Shown here: piece after piece, positions 26,521 through 35,247 of the stretch
Position numbering within the stretch: position 1 is the first letter of the stretch
How the letters are laid out: each line of letters begins with the position of its first letter
Assembly (NCBI GenBank): GCA_026707735.1
Contig: JAPOWH010000002.1
Location: forward strand, 434,001-498,000
DNA: 64,000 nucleotides
Reading direction: 5' to 3'
Source: Gammaproteobacteria bacterium
GTDB taxonomy: Bacteria > Pseudomonadota > Gammaproteobacteria > Pseudomonadales > Azotimanducaceae
The notes under the pieces: generated by a model
What the model was told of the DNA's origin: nothing
Databases searched by the model: none
What the model saw: the letters and a program-made list of their open reading frames with translations, nothing else
Program-made: the position numbers and the translations under genes

Positions 26521-27327
26521 CTATTCCCCTTGAAATGCGGGTCGTTCCTTTTGTAGGAACGCCAGATATGCCCGTTTGAAGTCTTCGGTTTGCATGCATA
26601 TCGCCTGCGCTTGAGCTTCCGATTCAATGGCTTGTTCCAACGACATTGACCACTCGTTGGCGAGCATTGTCTTTGTCATCATATTCGCAAATCCTGGACC
26701 CTCACCTAGCTTGGCGGCTAGCTTTGCTGCCTCACGATCGAGATTCTCTTTGGCCACAACACGATTGAAGAATCCCCATGACTCGCCTTCTGCGGCGGTC
26801 ATTGTTCTGCCTAGCAGAAGCAGCTCTGCAGCGCGACCTTGACCGATAATGCGAGGCAACATGGCGCACGCTCCCATATCGCACCCTGCTAAGCCGACTC
26901 GATTGAAAAGAAATGCAACCTTTGCATCAGGAGTGGCAATTCGAAGATCTGAAGCCATAGCAAGTATTGCGCCAGCGCCTGCGCATACACCGTCCACTGC
27001 TGCAATAATGGGGGTCCCGCAATTCAACATTGCTCTTACTAGGTCGCCGGTCATTCGGGTGAAATTTAGTAGGCGCTTTGTGTTCATTTCGGTTAGGGGA
27101 CCGATGATTTCGTGAACATCTCCACCCGAGCAGAAATTTCCTTCATTGGAGAGGAGGATTACTGCGTTAACTTCTTCGTTGTTACGTAGTTTTTGAAACC
27201 AGTCTCGCAGTTCGGCATAGCTTTCGAACGTGAGTGGATTCTTGCGTTCCGGACGCTTAAGTGCAATTCGCGCTACGCCCTCGGCAAGGGAGTACGTGAA
27301 ATGAACTGGGGTTTCGCTGCTTGACAA
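26521..27327 (-). CDS. Enoyl-CoA hydratase/isomerase family protein
   Basis: 268 residues with the crotonase fold: [14 protein letters not shown] (oxyanion hole and first part of the active site, about 61-74), [23 protein letters not shown] (about 110-132) and [20 protein letters not shown] with the second active-site region (about 144-163). The glutamate/aspartate pair of true hydratases is not certain, so it may be an isomerase or ring-opening hydrolase of the crotonase superfamily. It lies in the operon behind the SDR and before the ligase, where the anthraniloyl-CoA pathway needs beta-oxidation-like steps. Confidence 0.87.
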   Translation of the reverse strand: MSSSETPVHFTYSLAEGVARIALKRPERKNPLTFESYAELRDWFQKLRNNEEVNAVILLSNEGNFCSGGDVHEIIGPLTEMNTKRLLNFTRMTGDLVRAMLNCGTPIIAAVDGVCAGAGAILAMASDLRIATPDAKVAFLFNRVGLAGCDMGACAMLPRIIGQGRAAELLLLGRTMTAAEGESWGFFNRVVAKENLDREAAKLAAKLGEGPGFANMMTKTMLANEWSMSLEQAIESEAQAQAICMQTEDFKRAYLAFLQKERPAFQGE

Positions 27328-27465
27328 CGCGCTAATTCTTCAAGAAGTCCAGCAATCCAGCTATATGAAGCAGATCATGTTCATTTAATTGTATAGAGTT
27401 GAATTGTCTTACTTGGCCCCCCATTCGAGAGTTTTCTGCTAGCGATCAGGGTGTTGAATCTCCTA

Positions 27466-28209
27466 TTAGATTGGTCCACCAGAAAGGCAAATCGCTTGGC
27501 CATTCACGGATGAAGCGGCATCGGAGCATAGCCACTTTACGGCATCGGCAACCTCCGCAGTTTCGATGAACCTTTCCTGTGGGTTGGTCTCGAGCAGTAC
27601 CTTTTCAGCACTATCGATTGACATTCCCGTTTTGTTGCGGATGTTCTCCACAGTTCGACTCAATAGCGGGGTTCGTGTGTAGCCCGGACACACGGAATTG
27701 ACAGTCACACCCGTAGGAGCAAGTTCAAGTGCAAGCGAACGAGTTAAACCAATCACGGCATGCTTTGCCGCGCAGTAGGCTGCAACGTAGGGGAAACCCT
27801 TCAGTCCAGCAGTTGACGCAATTGCGATCATCCTCCCCCAATTCGCTGCTTGCATATCTTTGAAGGCCGCTTTCCAAGAATTGAAGACTCCCACTGCGTT
27901 TACTGCCAACATGCTTTCAAGAACGTCGACGTCAGTCCTGGCAAAAGGTTCGCTTCGAGCTGCGCCTGCGTTAGCGACAACAATCTCAATGCATCCTTGT
28001 TCCCTTCGCGCCACATCGAATGCACTGGTAACCTGCTTTGAATCGGTTACATCACAAACAACGTAGGGTAGATTCTGGTTTCGCAATGAATCCTCAGTGC
28101 GGCCCACGATAGTGACGTTTGCACCAGAGTCGACCAGAGTTGCTGCGATTGCCGCGCCAATTCCCGTCCCTCCTCCTGTTACAACCGCATGTTTGCCTTC
28201 GATGGTCAT
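27466..28209 (-). CDS. Short-chain dehydrogenase/reductase (3-hydroxyacyl-CoA dehydrogenase-like)
   Basis: 247 residues from ATG 28209, which overlaps the monooxygenase stop (ATGA); the open frame extends upstream to 28251 but within the neighbour. Classical SDR motifs: VTGGGTGIGAAIA (cofactor glycine-rich loop, about 9-21), the NAG motif (ANAGAA, about 80), catalytic Ser in IAIASTAG (about 133) and YCAAKHAVIG (Tyr/Lys, about 147-151). SDRs in aryl-CoA clusters oxidise 3-hydroxyacyl-CoA intermediates. Tight coupling to anthraniloyl-CoA monooxygenase/reductase supports that role; the exact substrate is inferred. Confidence 0.87.
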   Translation of the reverse strand: MTIEGKHAVVTGGGTGIGAAIAATLVDSGANVTIVGRTEDSLRNQNLPYVVCDVTDSKQVTSAFDVARREQGCIEIVVANAGAARSEPFARTDVDVLESMLAVNAVGVFNSWKAAFKDMQAANWGRMIAIASTAGLKGFPYVAAYCAAKHAVIGLTRSLALELAPTGVTVNSVCPGYTRTPLLSRTVENIRNKTGMSIDSAEKVLLETNPQERFIETAEVADAVKWLCSDAASSVNGQAICLSGGPI

Positions 28210-30500
28210 ACGAGGTTGGTCATTTCCGTTTCGCGGTCCGCCAAACGCCAATACTGATCGCGTCCTTGAAGGTAGGGAGATGGCCAGTTCTCCTCGCGGT
28301 CGCCAAGTTCAGTGGCTCGATGGAGTGTCCAGTATGGGTTTGTCAAATGTGGCCGACCAAGGCATACCAAGTCGGCTCGGCCTGCCAACAGTATGGAATT
28401 GACGTGATCAGCTTCATAGATGTTTCCAACAGCAATAGTTCTCAGACCGCCGTCATTTCGAATGCGATCTGAAAATGGTGTCTGGAACATGCGGCCGTAG
28501 ACAGGTTCGGCATCTGTTGTGGTTTGACCAGCAGAGACGTTAATTATGTCGGCACCTGCAGAGGCAAGCATGCTTGCAATTCCCACGGCTTCCTCGGGTG
28601 TTACTCCTCTGGTTCCAATCCAGTCGGTAGCCGATATGCGCACCGAAATGGGTTTGTGATCCGGCCATACCTCGCGCATTGCCATTAGGACTTCTAAGGG
28701 ATAGCGCAATCTGTTTCTAAGGCTTCCACCGTACTTATCGCTACGAGTGTTGGATACAGGAGAAATGAAGGACGATATGAAGTATCCGTGAGCTGCGTGC
28801 AGTTCCACCATGTCGAATCCAGCGGCCTCGGCCATTTCAACAGACGCAACGAACTGATTCTTGATAGTCTCCAAGTCCTCAATGGAGGCTGTATGCGGGA
28901 TGGCATTTTGCTTCGACCATGGTATTGGAGAGGCTGACACGACATCCCAATTTCCGGTGGATAGCGGTTCGTCCATTCCTTCCCAACCGATCCGCGTAGA
29001 TCCCTTGCGCCCCGAGTGACCAATTTGGCAACAGATCTTCGCTTCAGTCTCGCGATGCACGAATTTCGTTAGCCTAGACCATGCCTCAAGATGGTCTTCG
29101 GCGTAGAGACCTGGACATCCTAATGTGATGCGGCCGGTATCGGAGACACATGTCATTTCGGTGTAGACCAGCCCCGCTCCGCCTTTTGCACGTTCACCAT
29201 AGTGAATAAGGTGCCAGTCTGTTGGACAACCGTTCTCTGCTTTGTACTGTGCCATTGGTGACACGACAATGCGATTCTTCAAATTCATTGCTCGCAGCTT
29301 GAACGGCGCGAACATAGGCGGCCGGACGCGAGCGTTGCTGGGTACTCCGGCTTGCTCCTGAAACCACTTCTCTGCGGTCTTCAGCCACTCAGCGTCACGC
29401 TCTCTCAAGTTCTCGTGGCTGATGCGCTGGCTACGTGTGAGGAGCGAATAGTTCAATTGAATGGGATCGAGTTGCAGATACCGTTCGACATTCTCGAACC
29501 ACTCGACTGAATTCCGTGCGGCCGACTGCAGCCGTAAGACTTCCAATCGACGGACTTCCTCGTATTTGCCAAGTGCAGATTCGAGGTCTAACTCGTTATG
29601 CACGCAGTCGGCTAAAGCGATCGCAGACTCTAAAGCAAGCTTGGTGCCGGATCCGATCGAGAAGTGCGCCGTTGCGGCAGCGTCACCCAACAGAACGATG
29701 TTTTCGTGATTCCATCGTTCGCACAACACGCGTGGAAATCGTATCCACGCGGAACCTTGAATGTGGTCGGAATTCGAGAGCAAACGATGTCCACCAAGGT
29801 ACTGTGCGAATATACGTTCGCAAATGTCTATGCTCTCTTGTTGACTCAGGTTAGCGAACCCAAATTTCTCAAAGGTCTCGCTTGAACATTCGACAATGAA
29901 TGTCGCCGTGTCCTGATCGAATTGATAGGCATGCGCCCACACCCACCCAAATTCTGTTTCTTCGAATATAAACGTGAACGCATCGTCGAAGTGTTGGTGA
30001 GTTCCGAGCCAAACGAAATGGCAGAGGCGCTCGTCGATTTGAGGTTTGAAGGTGCAATCGAACTCCTGGCGGGTTCTCGAATTCAATCCATCGCTGGCTA
30101 CAACCAGGTCGTACTCCTTGCCATAAGAAGACGCGCTTTCCACTTCAGTTTCGAATTGCATCTTGACATTCAATTGATGAGCTCGTTCCTGCAGAATGTT
30201 GAGCAATTTCTTACGTCCAATTCCGCAAAACCCATGGCCAGAAGACAACAGTTTTTTGCCTTGGTAATGCAAGGCGATGTCGTCCCAATACGCGAAGTGG
30301 CTGCGAACTAACGACTCGCTGACAGAGTCGTTTTGCCTGAGATTCGTGAGGGTGTCGTCAGAAAGAACTACTCCCCATCCGAACGTATCATTGGGCTTGT
30401 TTCTCTCAACAACCAATACTTCGTGCGTTGGGTCCCGAAGTTTCAAACAGATGGCTGAATACAGGCCTCCTGGGCCCCCGCCTAAACACGCAATTCGCAT
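28206..30500 (-). CDS. Anthraniloyl-CoA monooxygenase/reductase (salicylyl-CoA 5-hydroxylase-like fusion)
   Basis: 764 residues from ATG 30500; the frame continues to 30554 without family similarity. A two-domain fusion. Residues 1-380 form a flavin monooxygenase (GGGPGG dinucleotide-binding loop at 6, VASDGLNSRTR, and FAD loop LLGDAAATAHFSIGSGT at about 270). From about 394 an Old-Yellow-Enzyme domain follows (PMFAPFKLRAMNLKNRIVV, the HAAHGY active-site histidines and a C-terminal GGLRTIAVGNIY phosphate loop). This architecture is characteristic of 2-aminobenzoyl-CoA monooxygenase/reductase, which hydroxylates and reduces the activated ring. First gene of the minus-strand operon. Confidence 0.93.
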   Translation of the reverse strand: MRIACLGGGPGGLYSAICLKLRDPTHEVLVVERNKPNDTFGWGVVLSDDTLTNLRQNDSVSESLVRSHFAYWDDIALHYQGKKLLSSGHGFCGIGRKKLLNILQERAHQLNVKMQFETEVESASSYGKEYDLVVASDGLNSRTRQEFDCTFKPQIDERLCHFVWLGTHQHFDDAFTFIFEETEFGWVWAHAYQFDQDTATFIVECSSETFEKFGFANLSQQESIDICERIFAQYLGGHRLLSNSDHIQGSAWIRFPRVLCERWNHENIVLLGDAAATAHFSIGSGTKLALESAIALADCVHNELDLESALGKYEEVRRLEVLRLQSAARNSVEWFENVERYLQLDPIQLNYSLLTRSQRISHENLRERDAEWLKTAEKWFQEQAGVPSNARVRPPMFAPFKLRAMNLKNRIVVSPMAQYKAENGCPTDWHLIHYGERAKGGAGLVYTEMTCVSDTGRITLGCPGLYAEDHLEAWSRLTKFVHRETEAKICCQIGHSGRKGSTRIGWEGMDEPLSTGNWDVVSASPIPWSKQNAIPHTASIEDLETIKNQFVASVEMAEAAGFDMVELHAAHGYFISSFISPVSNTRSDKYGGSLRNRLRYPLEVLMAMREVWPDHKPISVRISATDWIGTRGVTPEEAVGIASMLASAGADIINVSAGQTTTDAEPVYGRMFQTPFSDRIRNDGGLRTIAVGNIYEADHVNSILLAGRADLVCLGRPHLTNPYWTLHRATELGDREENWPSPYLQGRDQYWRLADRETEMTNLV

Positions 30501-30675
30501 GTCACCGAAATTTCTTGAAAAAGTTCGAACAGCGATGCAGGCTGTCTTGGCCACACATCGTCAAGACATTCTAGACTGTACTCATGGGAGTGGGAGACTG
30601 GCAAATGGCGTTTGTGCGACACGCAACTTTAGATGCGTCTCAGCAGCATGTACCTAGTGGCCAGTTGACGCTTGC
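30501..30675. promoter_or_regulatory. Divergent control region of the tryptophan/anthranilate locus
   Basis: 175 bp separating the monooxygenase start (minus) from the formamidase-like start (plus). Promoters for the seven-gene operon and the divergent gene must be here. I see no clear operator; partial dyads occur around CTAGA at 30570 and TTGTGCG...CGCAA near 30610, both too imperfect to call. Confidence 0.4.
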
Positions 30676-31488
30676 ATGATGAATTGGGATGATGAATTCT
30701 CCAATGCGGTACACATACCAGACGGTGCATCGTATCCGTCGATCTGGAGGCGTCGTGCCGATGCGTACTTACAAAGTCACGCCAACGCGGACATAGACTT
30801 GGCTTACGGAACTCATCCACGCCAAAAATATGACCTGTTTTGCTCGCAATCTGAAAGCCGCGGTTTGGCAATCTTCGTCCATGGCGGTTTTTGGCTTGAA
30901 TTCGACAAGTCCTACTGGTCGCATTTAGCTCGAGGTCTGTGCGAATTGGGGTGGTCAGTTGCTGTGCCAAGCTATGTGTTGGCACCATACGCTCGGATCT
31001 CGGCGATCACGGCAATGACCGCGTTAGTAATCGAGCACTGCGCCGACCAGGTCCATGGACCGATTATTCTCATCGGACATTCTGCAGGTGGGCACCTGGT
31101 GACGCGAATGGTGTGTTCGAATTCTCCGTTAGAGCCCAATGTGCAGGATCGGGTACGAACCGTCGTATCGATTAGTGGTCTTCACGATTTGCGGAACATC
31201 CTAAAAACGCAAATGAACAAACAACTGAAATTGGATTTTGACGAAGCCCTAGCGGAGAGTCCGGCACTGCTCAATCCAATCGCGTCAGCCAATGTAGTCT
31301 GTTGGGTGGGGTCGTTGGAGCGACCCGAATTCATTCGTCAATCCAACTTGCTCGAGCGGGCATGGGCAAGTCGCGTTCCATCCTTTCGGTTTGAGATTGA
31401 GAGTGGTCGTCATCACTTTGACGTCATTGAGTCCTTGGAAGACCCAGCAAGTTCGCTGGTTCGAGCCGTCGTCGGCGTACCCGACTAG
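30676..31488 (+). CDS. Alpha/beta hydrolase, probable kynurenine formamidase (AFMID-like)
   Basis: 270 residues from ATG 30676 (ATG 30679 is also possible). Alpha/beta hydrolase fold with HGGFWLEFDKSYW oxyanion motif (about residue 75), nucleophile elbow GHSAGGHLV (Ser about 137), and a C-terminal catalytic His in GRHHFDVI (about 250). The HGGFW plus GHSAGGH pattern and the DLAYG start match the eukaryote-type arylformamidase family rather than the metal-dependent bacterial KynB. It is divergent from the operon with tryptophan dioxygenase and kynureninase, and would supply the missing step N-formylkynurenine to kynurenine. The role is inferred from family and context. Confidence 0.83.
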   Translation: MMNWDDEFSNAVHIPDGASYPSIWRRRADAYLQSHANADIDLAYGTHPRQKYDLFCSQSESRGLAIFVHGGFWLEFDKSYWSHLARGLCELGWSVAVPSYVLAPYARISAITAMTALVIEHCADQVHGPIILIGHSAGGHLVTRMVCSNSPLEPNVQDRVRTVVSISGLHDLRNILKTQMNKQLKLDFDEALAESPALLNPIASANVVCWVGSLERPEFIRQSNLLERAWASRVPSFRFEIESGRHHFDVIESLEDPASSLVRAVVGVPD

Positions 31489-31668
31489 AGTCTTTAGCCA
31501 CGGAAAACAGCACGTGCTAACGAGTGGCCCAAGTGCGACCGGGGCTCTACGGCAGGTTCAGTTGTCAATCTTGGCAACGACTGTACATTTTGAATCGTAG
31601 ATATGTCAGAATTGCAGGTTGTTAGCGGTAGGTTAGGATAAGGTCCGACAGAACTGGCACTCAATCCC

Positions 31669-31923
31669 ATGAACGAGAAATTCGTGTTGTACCAAGACCC
31701 GTTTTGCCCTTTTTGCCGACGTGTGACTGACTTCATGGAGTCTAACGCTATCGTTATCCCGACAAGGGACATCACACGTGACGGAGGCGCCTATAGAGAC
31801 TTGGTACGAGGAGGAGGTCGAGGAACCGTTCCCTGTCTTCAAATTACCTCCGAAAACGGCAACGCAACGTGGATGTACGAGTCCCTCGAAATAATCGCCT
31901 TCCTAGAAAACGAGCTCGGATGA
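31669..31923 (+). CDS. Glutaredoxin/GST N-domain-like protein
   Basis: 84 residues, the size of a single glutaredoxin domain. It has active site DPFCPFCRRVTDF (CPFC, about residues 12-15), the TVPCLQI cis-proline loop (about 53) and a C-terminal MYESLEIIAFLENE helix typical of GST N-domains. It may reduce disulfides with glutathione. ATG start; the upstream 180 bp contain no gene. Convergent with the phosphotransferase gene, 16 bp away. Confidence 0.85.
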   Translation: MNEKFVLYQDPFCPFCRRVTDFMESNAIVIPTRDITRDGGAYRDLVRGGGRGTVPCLQITSENGNATWMYESLEIIAFLENELG

Positions 31924-31939
31924 TCGTTCTTGGTGCTGT

Positions 31940-32995
31940 TTAGTTCAAGTCCATAGATTGAACGAGGGACCAGGCGAGCTCAGATCGTTCCCGTGCAACT
32001 CCGGCGTATTCCAGCGCGGTAGGAGAGCTGGCATTACCGTCGAGACCCCGTTTGTAAACGCCCTGAATTATTCCAGCTGAACGAAAGAGGTTGAAGATTA
32101 CGTAGAACAGCCAATTTGCGATCTTCTCCCTACCAGCAAACTTGCAATATTCGTCGATGAGCTCGGACTCATTCGGAATACCAAGATCCTCGAGATTGGA
32201 CCCTGCGATCATTCCGGGTTTTTTGGAAGCGGGAGAGTGATACTCCTGACACCAATAGCCTAAGTCGGCCATGCCGTCTCCTAGCGTGCACAGCTCCCAA
32301 TCCAAAACCGCAACCACTCGCGGGTCGGATTCATGGAGCAAAACGTTTCCAAGTCGATAGTCTCCATGCACGATGCACGGTTCAGTCTCGTCCGGCAAAT
32401 GGTCTGGAAGCCATTCAATCAACGAATTCATTGCTGCAATCTCTTCCGTTTGAGACGCTAGGTACTGTTTGCTCCACCTCGATATCTGGCGCGCAAAGTA
32501 ATTTCCCGCGCGTCCGAAATCGCCTAATCCCACATCTTCTGGAACAATTGTGTGAAGAGAAGCAAGAATTCTTGCCATGTCCAAGTAGACCATCCAGCGG
32601 TCTTCTTTCGCTAGATCGGGCAATGCTGTTGTGGTGAACAGTCTGCCCTCGACCATTTCCATCACGTAGAACTTTGTGCCTATGACGCTTGTGTCCTCAC
32701 ACAATACATGCATCTTGGGAACCGGAACTTTAGAGCCTCGTAGCGCATCCATGACACGATACTCACGGTCTACTTGATGAGCGGATGGCAACAACTGACC
32801 CGGTGGTTGCTTGCGTAAGACATACCGTGCTACTGAAGTCTCCAAGAGAAAAGTCGGATTGCTCTGCCCACCCTCGTACTGCTTGACCTTGCACGGCGGT
32901 CGAAAGCCTTCAATTTTCGTGCTAAGAAACCGTTCAAGAGAATCCACATCGAAGTGATGGCCCTGGCGTACCGAGGTTAGGACCACTTCACTCAT
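31940..32995 (-). CDS. Aminoglycoside-phosphotransferase-fold kinase (ACAD10/11-like)
   Basis: 351 residues. The kinase-like fold is recognised from QYEGGQSNPTFLL and YVLRKQPPG (nucleotide-binding lysine), the VHGDYRLGNVLL catalytic loop (HGDxxxxN, about residue 220) and AVLDWELCTLGDG metal motif (about 239). Domains of this subtype (CapLP/ACAD10-like) often sit next to fatty acyl-CoA genes and may phosphorylate hydroxyacyl substrates. No acyl-CoA dehydrogenase is adjacent here. Its ATG overlaps the stop of an upstream small membrane-protein gene (ATGA). Confidence 0.87.
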   Translation of the reverse strand: MSEVVLTSVRQGHHFDVDSLERFLSTKIEGFRPPCKVKQYEGGQSNPTFLLETSVARYVLRKQPPGQLLPSAHQVDREYRVMDALRGSKVPVPKMHVLCEDTSVIGTKFYVMEMVEGRLFTTTALPDLAKEDRWMVYLDMARILASLHTIVPEDVGLGDFGRAGNYFARQISRWSKQYLASQTEEIAAMNSLIEWLPDHLPDETEPCIVHGDYRLGNVLLHESDPRVVAVLDWELCTLGDGMADLGYWCQEYHSPASKKPGMIAGSNLEDLGIPNESELIDEYCKFAGREKIANWLFYVIFNLFRSAGIIQGVYKRGLDGNASSPTALEYAGVARERSELAWSLVQSMDLN

Positions 32996-33258
32996 CGTGG
33001 AACATTTGTTGAATCGTCGTTGCGAGACTTTGTCTCATTTGGTGCAGACGGTCTGCCCCCTCGAGTAGATTCTGCATTTCGACCACTCGTCTCACCGCCC
33101 AACAATTTGCTGATCTGATTCATGGCATGTGAAACGAACGACAAGGTTGCTGTAAAGAGGCGATTCTGGGACTGTCTCTTCAACCAAACATTGAACTGCA
33201 GGATGACAACATGAATGAGCAATACTAGGATTGTTATTAGAAAGACAACAAATTCCAT
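32992..33258 (-). CDS. Small single-pass membrane protein of unknown function
   Basis: 88 residues. One N-terminal hydrophobic helix (about residues 3-24), an amphipathic middle and a hydrophilic basic/serine-rich tail. No known family recognised. The last four bases overlap the ATG of the phosphotransferase (ATGA), which argues that the frame is translated and that the products are co-produced. It could be a membrane anchor or chaperone for the kinase, but that is speculation. Confidence 0.5.
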   Translation of the reverse strand: MEFVVFLITILVLLIHVVILQFNVWLKRQSQNRLFTATLSFVSHAMNQISKLLGGETSGRNAESTRGGRPSAPNETKSRNDDSTNVPR

Positions 33259-33667
33259 TTCCGGTCTACGCGTACTCTAGCGGCGAACGCCTTCAATCAA
33301 TCAGATTGCTTCTAATTTTAGGACTAGGCCAAGGTGTAGTCGATTCAATGCAGACTAGTGCCTATCGTCGACGGCGTTGCATGCCGAATATCCTGCAAGT
33401 CTCCCTGTATGGCAGCGGCATCATTGTGTGTACTAGGCAACTCTTGCAACCAATTGAACACTGGCCAGCACGACGCGTATTCACAGGTGAGTGAGTTCGA
33501 GGTCGATCGGTCTGGCAAAGGCTGTATGTGCTGTCTTGTCTCGGTTTCTCTTCGCACAACCCTTAGCCCCGAAATTCCATACTGGCACTTTGGTCGTCGC
33601 TATTGAATATGCAGTGGTTAGTCGCTATCATTCGCAACCGACTTCCCGGACCTGGATGAATCTTGTC
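33259..33667. other. Leader/intergenic region upstream of rplM
   Basis: About 400 bp between a minus-strand small gene and rplM. Frames on either strand look like noise: the plus frame from 33491 reads into L13 but its first 55 residues have no L13 similarity. The ribosomal promoter and leader presumably lie here; no recognised ribosomal leader motif was identified. Confidence 0.5.
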
Positions 33668-34096
33668 TTGAAGACGCTTAGCATGCGCCCCGCTGACGTG
33701 GTGCGTGATTGGTATGTTGTAGACGCTTCGCACTACACACTAGGGCGTCTCGCTTCGGCAATTGCGGTTCGCTTGCGGGGAAAGCACAAACCGCAATTCA
33801 CTCCACACGTGGACATGGGCGACTATATAGTCGTCGTCAATGCGGAGAAGATCAAGGTCACTGGTCGGAAGGAAGAAGAGAAAGTCTACTATCGACACAC
33901 CGGTTATCCGGGTGGGATCAAGTCTCTCACGCTGAAAGAACTGCGCGAAAAGCATCCGGAACGAATTATTGAGCAGGCCGTCAAGGGAATGCTTCCACGA
34001 AATTCTCTTGGCCGATCCGTTGCACGCAAATTGAAAGTGTATAGCGGTAGCGAACATCCACACGGCGCTCAGCAACCAAGAGAACTACAGTTCTGA
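33668..34096 (+). CDS. rplM: Ribosomal protein L13
   Basis: About 142 residues from a TTG at 33668, chosen because it gives [20 protein letters not shown], aligning exactly with the usual MKT start of bacterial L13; an in-frame ATG lies 12 bases upstream at 33656. Family motifs [35 protein letters not shown] and the C-terminal EHPHGAQQP are all present. 50S subunit protein. Paired with rpsI downstream, the near-universal rplM-rpsI operon. Confidence 0.97.
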   Translation: MKTLSMRPADVVRDWYVVDASHYTLGRLASAIAVRLRGKHKPQFTPHVDMGDYIVVVNAEKIKVTGRKEEEKVYYRHTGYPGGIKSLTLKELREKHPERIIEQAVKGMLPRNSLGRSVARKLKVYSGSEHPHGAQQPRELQF

Positions 34097-34152
34097 TCCA
34101 CTGGAGTTCTAGAGACACCTCAGGGACATTCTGTTTCTACTAGGAGACTGAT

Positions 34153-34545
34153 TTGGCAATTGCAAGCGGTTACGGTACAGGAAGACGAAAGACTAGTACT
34201 GCGAGAGTTTTCCTTTCCCCTGGCAACGGAAGAATTTTGGTCAATGGTCAGCCCGTTGACGAGTATTTTGGTCGAGAGACAGCTCGGATGATCGTTCGCC
34301 AGCCGCTACAGGCAACGGGAACAGACGATTCGGTAAGTTTGAATGTAACCGTTAGGGGCGGGGGCAATTCCGGGCAGGCAGGAGCAATCAAGCACGGAAT
34401 CGCACGGGCATTGTTGGATTACAACGACGATCTAAAAACGGAGCTAAGACGGGCAGGGTTCCTGACGCGCGATGATCGGGAAGTTGAACGCAAGAAAGTA
34501 GGACTTCGCAAAGCTCGCAAGCGGCCGCAATACTCGAAACGTTAG
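34153..34545 (+). CDS. rpsI: Ribosomal protein S9
   Basis: 130 residues from a TTG with AGGAG 6 bases upstream (34142-34146), a strong site for a weak start codon. Motifs: [14 protein letters not shown] at the N-terminus, [20 protein letters not shown] in the middle and the conserved C-terminal [12 protein letters not shown], whose last residues reach the ribosomal P site. 30S subunit protein. Followed by the bc1 complex genes, as in Pseudomonas. Confidence 0.98.
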   Translation: MAIASGYGTGRRKTSTARVFLSPGNGRILVNGQPVDEYFGRETARMIVRQPLQATGTDDSVSLNVTVRGGGNSGQAGAIKHGIARALLDYNDDLKTELRRAGFLTRDDREVERKKVGLRKARKRPQYSKR

Positions 34546-34641
34546 ACGGCATCCACACCTTGCCGAAGGATGGGAATGCCCGCCGCGCATGCTTGAGGCA
34601 GCTGGAACGATGTCGCATGGACGATAGGAGAGTCGACAGAA

Positions 34642-35247
34642 TTGACGGATTCGGAATCTAATTTAGTAACGCGACGGTATCTACTGCTAGCCACATCAGG
34701 CGTCGCTGCTGTCGGCGCCGCTGCGGCAGCGGTCCCGTTCGTTCGTTCTTGGACGCCAAGTGCCAAGGCGCGCGCACTGGGTGCCCCCATACGTGTCGAC
34801 ATTTCAAAATTAGAGCCCGGAGAACTTTTGGGACCCGTACCCAAGTGGCGCGGACAGCCTATTTTCGTCCTGTATCGCACGGAATCATTCTTGAACAGTT
34901 TGGGGCAAGATGCATCCAAGCTGGCGGATCCACAATCGAAGAAGAGCACGCAGCCCGATTACGCAAGAAATGAGTATCGTGCCCGCGACGTACGACCTGA
35001 AATTGGCGTGTACTTGGGTTTGTGCACCCATTTGGGATGTTCACCACAACACTACGACGAGTCAAAAGCAAGAAAGAAGGTTGCAAACTGGAAAGGAGGA
35101 TTCTTCTGTCCCTGCCATGGTTCCCGATTTGATATGGCCGGGCGAGTAGAGAAGAACTTTCCAGCCCCCACTAATTTGGTAGTGCCTCCCTATCGATATG
35201 AGACTGAGGACGTCATCGTGATTGGTGAAGATACGGAGGTTGCCTAA
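34642..35247 (+). CDS. petA: Ubiquinol-cytochrome c reductase iron-sulfur (Rieske) subunit
   Basis: 201 residues from a TTG. Single N-terminal transmembrane/Tat-like segment (TRRYLLLATSGVAAVG), then the Rieske fold with cluster ligands CTHLGC (about residue 130) and CPCHGS (about 155). The soluble head moves between quinol oxidation site on cytochrome b and cytochrome c1. Overlaps petB by one base. The complex pumps protons while passing electrons from ubiquinol to cytochrome c. Confidence 0.97.
   Translation: MTDSESNLVTRRYLLLATSGVAAVGAAAAAVPFVRSWTPSAKARALGAPIRVDISKLEPGELLGPVPKWRGQPIFVLYRTESFLNSLGQDASKLADPQSKKSTQPDYARNEYRARDVRPEIGVYLGLCTHLGCSPQHYDESKARKKVANWKGGFFCPCHGSRFDMAGRVEKNFPAPTNLVVPPYRYETEDVIVIGEDTEVA

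Noticed and set aside
33491..33655. Longer L13 start at 33491
   Set aside because: The extra 55 residues have no L13 similarity and no ribosome-binding signal; the frame is open by chance.
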